DNA of 64,000 bases from CAZSBB01 sp964605235. GTDB taxonomy: Bacteria > Planctomycetota > Phycisphaerae > Phycisphaerales > Phycisphaeraceae. A program made the translations under genes and the position numbers. The first letter of the stretch is position 1, and every line of letters starts with the position of its first letter. Of the stretch, positions 61,101 through 64,000 are shown one piece after another. The stretch spans positions 1-64,000 of the forward strand of contig CAZSBB010000008.1 in the NCBI GenBank assembly GCA_964605235.1, given 5' to 3'. The notes under the pieces are model-generated. The model was not told the origin of the DNA, ran no database searches, and was given only the letters and a program-made list of their open reading frames with translations.

Positions 61101-61897
61101 CGGGCAACTGGATGATGCGCGCCATCCCCGCCTGGCTGGCGGCGGTGCGCGACGCGGGCATCACGCAACTGACCTTCGCCGCCGAACGCGGCATCTACCC
61201 CAGCCGGGGCACCCATCCGCAGTTCATCGCTTCCGAGGGACCCGCACTGGAACTGCTGACTTACAACCCCGAAGGCAAAGATTTTTCGATCACCCTGGAG
61301 GCGGTGCCGGGACAGGACCACTACGGCCCGGCGCTGCGGGTGTTTGGTCCCAACGACAAGCTCGTCGTTGATGAAGCCGCGCCCACCAAAACCGAACGTT
61401 ATCTGGGCGAGAATATCCGCCGCATCAAAGTGCCTGCACAGGGCGCCGCCGGGTGGTATCGCCTGGACTTCCGCAACTGGGGCAACCTGCCGTTTTACGC
61501 CCCGCTGACGGACCTGCCGGTGGAGGCCAGCGTCTGGAAACGCGACCTGCGCTACCAGCCCTCGGCTTCAATCGTGGGTCATCTGATGCCGGTGGGCAGC
61601 ACCGAACCGTTCACGCTGCATTTCCAGGCGCTCAAACGCTATGACAAAGTGGCGCCGTCATACATCTGCATCCGCGACGCCAACAACCAGGTCCTGCTGG
61701 AAACCTCGCTGCTCTTTGGCAGCCAGCGCGCCGACGCCCAGCTCACCATCGACCCCGCCGCCACCGCCCTGCCGTTGCATGTGGAAATCATCAGCGGCTG
61801 GGGCCCGCAATTGTCCTTCACCGGCGGTCCTGAGCAGTTGTACTTCGCCCAGAACCGCGCAGCGCTGGATCAACTGGCGAAATTGCTGAAGCCGTGA
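58187..61897 (+). CDS. giant secreted protein, PcRGLX/YetA-like
   Basis: A 1236-aa protein with a signal peptide (RLGLILFLLAGGFLLARAARA). The layout is beta-rich N-terminal domains (to about 560), an alpha-rich central domain with NTHNHWYADENRAAIHRVWQ, MYHAKGFTPWG and GNMGHAGVQAHF, and a beta-sandwich end (FTGGPEQLYFAQNRAALD). This recalls planctomycete proteins related to PcRGLX/YetA rhamnogalacturonan-lyase-like families; I cannot confirm lyase activity. The convergent gene at 61974 is a clear homologue through the central and C-terminal parts. ATG 58187 follows GGGAG. Confidence 0.75.
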   Translation: MLQQRPRLGLILFLLAGGFLLARAARAEELLVELRPLPATPHQLKAKVKAAQVIADRATYWNSDAVGQALVDFAGQELTGRPLELQLKTSAGQVVWQQRIEQPTEPRLALLWRAGTLPVGEYELSAQLGGEPTVAAATKFTRVDRSAPTVPFPPDGIPLEVQPQDVWPDGSVPICFGVPFPEGTVTDAGTVQLLEDGQPVAAAIDPIAWWFPQPASGKTAAGNSVRWAHVKFVAHYRKGQPRRYTLNQATRATRLTPKQPATVRQEGDHYLLDNGIIRVQVGAKRFAGIEQAWVDLNSDGKFTQDELTLTAGGQSAGPYLIDQRGIRFEAGNDPDATVVIEEAGPMRVVLAAEGWYQHPKLDERAGPRLCRFRTRLTLWAGQSQVQVQHHTILTFDSDRMRLLDVGFHLPTPLIQEWRFGHDNQMTAGKLAEKGGVAYLHQLRHDRARIEGLFDKDGKPITKQVGRSDGWFTALLQAGKSSPTTGKAGGKASDDELLNDLGFHQPAFSVTLRDIWQKFPKELQVTNTGATVHTWPAHGLIAYTPEETWPISELYKLRFFHQGRLLDLRFPAQAFDMLMDAQQTERWIDPEDMKFAALSGSARGVALASEFTVRLHSAEVQDIGAWAKLAQLKPHARAQGEWFARSRTEGDIAPRDAARFPELEKVFDHAYTDYLQSVNERSGEYGMFIFANTHNHWYADENRAAIHRVWQAGHYQQVYTPWMLFLRGNSFDILRWARAYGDHYRDVDTINYDNPEQPLPFHSPGAMYHAKGFTPWGTSGYGAREAEGNITGNMGHAGVQAHFIHPDCLLMRWLVEGDARSRDVYQLWADTYSRHSRIYGGASREINNTLGEALNLYWHTWDPDALAAIAVSWEGMLATPMTKMYAPYHHPVWHLAWFDRLYRLRRDERVPAALTEYTATYPNHLWAQTFMYRLTGDAAWLQRGMTGVYQLARERYDHPGDPMHGYGAAFSATGNWMMRAIPAWLAAVRDAGITQLTFAAERGIYPSRGTHPQFIASEGPALELLTYNPEGKDFSITLEAVPGQDHYGPALRVFGPNDKLVVDEAAPTKTERYLGENIRRIKVPAQGAAGWYRLDFRNWGNLPFYAPLTDLPVEASVWKRDLRYQPSASIVGHLMPVGSTEPFTLHFQALKRYDKVAPSYICIRDANNQVLLETSLLFGSQRADAQLTIDPAATALPLHVEIISGWGPQLSFTGGPEQLYFAQNRAALDQLAKLLKP

Positions 61898-61901
61898 GGT
61901 T

Positions 61902-61972
61902 GTGATCCGATTCGCCACAGTGACCAGGGCTCGCTGTGCGAGCGCAACGCTGGCCATGCAATGTCGGATCAC
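61902..61972. terminator. nested palindrome between convergent homologues (family F repeat)
   Basis: The outer arms GTGATCCGA (61902-61910) and TCGGATCAC (61964-61972) are perfect; an inner GCTCGCTGTGCGAGC hairpin is nested. Bases 61925-61954 match 49561-49590 at 27 of 30 positions. It fills the whole gap between the two genes and probably terminates both. Confidence 0.7.
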
Positions 61973-61973
61973 C

Positions 61974-64000
61974 TCACTTGCTCTGCTGCTGTTCCAGCAG
62001 TTTGGGCAGCACGACGTCGAAATCCGCCCGGCTGCGGGCGAAGAACAGTTCCTCCGCGCCGGTGAACGTGAAACGGTTGTCGCCAGAGGATGCGGAGATG
62101 AAACGCCACGGCAGCGGATGTACCGCGGGGTCGAGTTCCACCGTCACCTGCTGGCGCTGGCCGACGAAGAAGACGCTGGTGCGGATGATCTCCTGCCCCT
62201 GCGCATCGGCGAGGCGCAGCAGGGTGGGCATGCCAAAGCGGTTGTCAATGGCTTCCAGCACCAACTGAATTTTCGCCGTCGGGTCCAGCGGCCGCAGCAG
62301 CAGATCCGTCGCGCCCACCACGCGGAAGGACGCCGGCTTGAGCTGGTTGTTCCAGAACATCGTGCGGGCGATCACGCCCACCTGGGGCAACGGTTGCGAG
62401 GAGGCAGCGCTGAGCAAGGTGGGCAGCTCAATCGCATCGCCGCCGACTTCCAGCCGATAGCACTGCTGCTGGGGATCGTTGGCGGCAGTCTCGACATAGG
62501 GCAGAGCCTGGAACGTTTCACCTCGGCCTTCGCTGAAATTGCGCTGGGTGGGCGGGTCTTTGAACAGGTTTTCATTGGGGAAAGTGACGGTGTCCTGCTG
62601 CTGCCGCGCGTTCCACGCCCGCAGGTCGTCCCTGGGCGTCATGGCGTCGAGCCTGGGCCAGCCATAGTAGAGCTTGTAGAAGCCCCGGAACGAGCCAAAG
62701 CCCATCGGGCCGTCTATGCGCACCGCCACGGGCGTGGGCGCCTGGGCGTAACCGAGCACCGTGACGCCAGTGTTCGACCAGCCGCGCCCGGGCGTCAGCC
62801 ATTTGTCCGCGGCGTCGACGCGTCCGCCGCGCGTGGGCAGCGCGCTGGGCGCATCGGGTTGTGGTGCGAAGTCGATGCCCGCGGCGGCGGCGGCGTGCAG
62901 GAACAGCGGCAGCCGGCCCAGCAGCATGGCAGCGGGATTGTTGTGCGCCAGGCTGTATTGGTGATAGCGATCGCCCGGATGCTCGTACACGTTGAGCGTC
63001 GAGTGGTACAAGTGCGTCACTTCCTCGCGCACCCAGCGCTCCTGGCCGGCGGCGTGGTACAGGAAGGCCGCAAAGCTCGGCAAGCGCGGCGGCTCCCGCA
63101 ATGCGCTCTGCTCCTGCAGGTACTCCTCCACCCGCTGCACCACGCGCTCGTCCCGGGACAACGCGTAGTACCAGTCCTGCCAGTGCTTGCCGAAGTGCGC
63201 CAGCGAAGGCGCCTGTGTCAGGCGAAACGGCGTGTTGAGATATTCGCTGTGGGCGTCCAGGTAAATCAGAATCTGCGGGTCCCACGTGGAGGTGTAGAAG
63301 TACGTGAGCTCGCCCAGCGGTACGAGTTCCTCGCGCGGGTTGAAGTTGCTCGGCTTGGCGAGTTCCGCGGCGAACCAGGCGGGTTCCTCGGCGGGTTTGG
63401 CGCCGGGGTTCGCCTTGCGCCAGGCGTTGATTTCGGCAATTTTCGCGGGGCTCTGGAAACCCTCGGCGGTTGATGGATAGGTCACTTTGTTGGCGGAGCC
63501 GAGGATGCCCAGGTTGTTGCGCCAGGTCGCCGCCATGTCCAATCCGCGCCGATCGCCGGTGAGTTGATAGCGCACGAAATAGTTGGCGATGTCGATCCAG
63601 TGCCCCATGGTGGAACTGTTGCCGCCCCAGGGCACGAAGCCTTTGCAGTGGTAGATGCCGCCCGCCAGATCGCCCAGATGGGAATAGCTGTGCGCGCCCT
63701 TGGGATAGGCGTGATAGTTGCTCACGCCCACGTCGACATGCTGGTTGGTGTGAATGGTCGCCCAGCGCCAGTGGTCCGGCAGGCCGGAGCGGAAGTAGAG
63801 CAGCCAGCTCTGGTAGACATTCTGGTAGTGGCACTGCTGCCAGACGCGGGTGAGATTGGCGGCATGGCGCGCCGGTTCCCAGTTGCTGTGGACGCCGCCA
63901 TAGATCCACTTCCCATAGCAATCGGGGGCGTCAATGATGGACCGCTGGTAGAAGTTGTAAGCGGTGTCGAGCAGGTGTTCCGCCGGACCGAAGCGCGCTG
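61974..64000 (-). CDS. homologue of the giant PcRGLX/YetA-like protein, 5' end outside the window
   Basis: An open frame of at least 675 codons that runs without a stop to the window edge. Internal start codons, such as a GTG at 63731, are not the true start. It matches the gene at 58187-61897: HSNWEPARHAANLTRVWQQ against HNHWYADENRAAIHRVWQA, GIYHCKGFVPWG against AMYHAKGFTPWG, and a shared beta-sandwich end (FTGAEELFFARSRADFD). In spite of the likeness the two are well diverged, so this is an old duplication or two related families. Confidence 0.76.
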   Translation of the reverse strand, partial: ARFGPAEHLLDTAYNFYQRSIIDAPDCYGKWIYGGVHSNWEPARHAANLTRVWQQCHYQNVYQSWLLYFRSGLPDHWRWATIHTNQHVDVGVSNYHAYPKGAHSYSHLGDLAGGIYHCKGFVPWGGNSSTMGHWIDIANYFVRYQLTGDRRGLDMAATWRNNLGILGSANKVTYPSTAEGFQSPAKIAEINAWRKANPGAKPAEEPAWFAAELAKPSNFNPREELVPLGELTYFYTSTWDPQILIYLDAHSEYLNTPFRLTQAPSLAHFGKHWQDWYYALSRDERVVQRVEEYLQEQSALREPPRLPSFAAFLYHAAGQERWVREEVTHLYHSTLNVYEHPGDRYHQYSLAHNNPAAMLLGRLPLFLHAAAAAGIDFAPQPDAPSALPTRGGRVDAADKWLTPGRGWSNTGVTVLGYAQAPTPVAVRIDGPMGFGSFRGFYKLYYGWPRLDAMTPRDDLRAWNARQQQDTVTFPNENLFKDPPTQRNFSEGRGETFQALPYVETAANDPQQQCYRLEVGGDAIELPTLLSAASSQPLPQVGVIARTMFWNNQLKPASFRVVGATDLLLRPLDPTAKIQLVLEAIDNRFGMPTLLRLADAQGQEIIRTSVFFVGQRQQVTVELDPAVHPLPWRFISASSGDNRFTFTGAEELFFARSRADFDVVLPKLLEQQQSK

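Overview
The window reads as a chromosomal segment of a high-GC bacterium, most probably a planctomycete of the Phycisphaerae type. The pointers are an LEPR-type N-terminal motif on a giant secreted protease, two prepilin-like proteins of the H-X9-DG kind, a one-pass Ser/Thr kinase encoded next to an ECF-like sigma factor, and several large secreted or beta-helix carbohydrate-active proteins. Genes are dense and lie on both strands. I see no rRNA, tRNA, CRISPR array, transposase or phage gene. The lineage is inferred from gene content, not from a phylogenetic marker.

Layout. 0.2-6.4 kb: the classical fatty-acid block rpmF-plsX-fabH-fabD-fabG-acpP-fabF, interrupted by two palindromic repeats. 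6.6-14.4 kb: tatA, rph, a PMT-like membrane glycosyltransferase, gmd, and divergent recG/tatC (TatC has a large periplasmic insertion). 14.4-21.2 kb: a glycolate module, with a class V aminotransferase (serine/alanine-glyoxylate type), a beta-propeller protein and the overlapping glcD-glcE-glcF genes. 21.3-23.2 kb: a nitrilase-superfamily amidohydrolase, an entericidin-like lipoprotein and a scramblase/LURP-like protein. 23.7-27.8 kb: a 1373-aa LEPR protein with six copies of a ~147-aa module and a C-terminal subtilisin domain. 28-32.3 kb: a GH28-like beta-helix protein and two zinc-ribbon membrane paralogues. 32.5-37.4 kb: sigma factor, small unknown protein, Ser/Thr kinase with sensor-like exterior, pseudopilin. 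37.5-44.6 kb: DUF1801 protein, an NSS transporter with two tiny membrane proteins, a zinc-ribbon TPR-like membrane protein and a RicT/PSP1 protein. 44.7-50.4 kb: a cheX-fapA pair, a small membrane protein, divergent lacI/pseudopilin with a shared palindromic promoter-operator, and a small alpha-helical protein with its own strong promoter. 50.7-58 kb: PAP2 phosphatase, a second PMT-like glycosyltransferase, a histidine kinase overlapping a REC-GGDEF-EAL regulator, and a formamidase-like protein. 58.2-64 kb: two convergent, homologous giant proteins resembling the PcRGLX/YetA polysaccharide-lyase-like group, the second running off the window.

Functional picture. The block combines core envelope functions (fatty acids, Tat export, glycosylation, lipid phosphatase) with accessory polysaccharide/plant-matter functions and signalling. 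Signalling includes c-di-GMP, Ser/Thr phosphorylation linked to a sigma factor, CheX and LacI.

The most unusual features are: several families of palindromic intergenic repeats, one of which supplies the last codons of a gene; a run of genes whose -10-like hexamer lies only 6-9 nt before the start codon, suggesting leaderless mRNAs; a palindrome whose two arms are the -35 boxes of divergent lacI and pseudopilin promoters; the six-module LEPR protease; and the sigma/kinase cluster.
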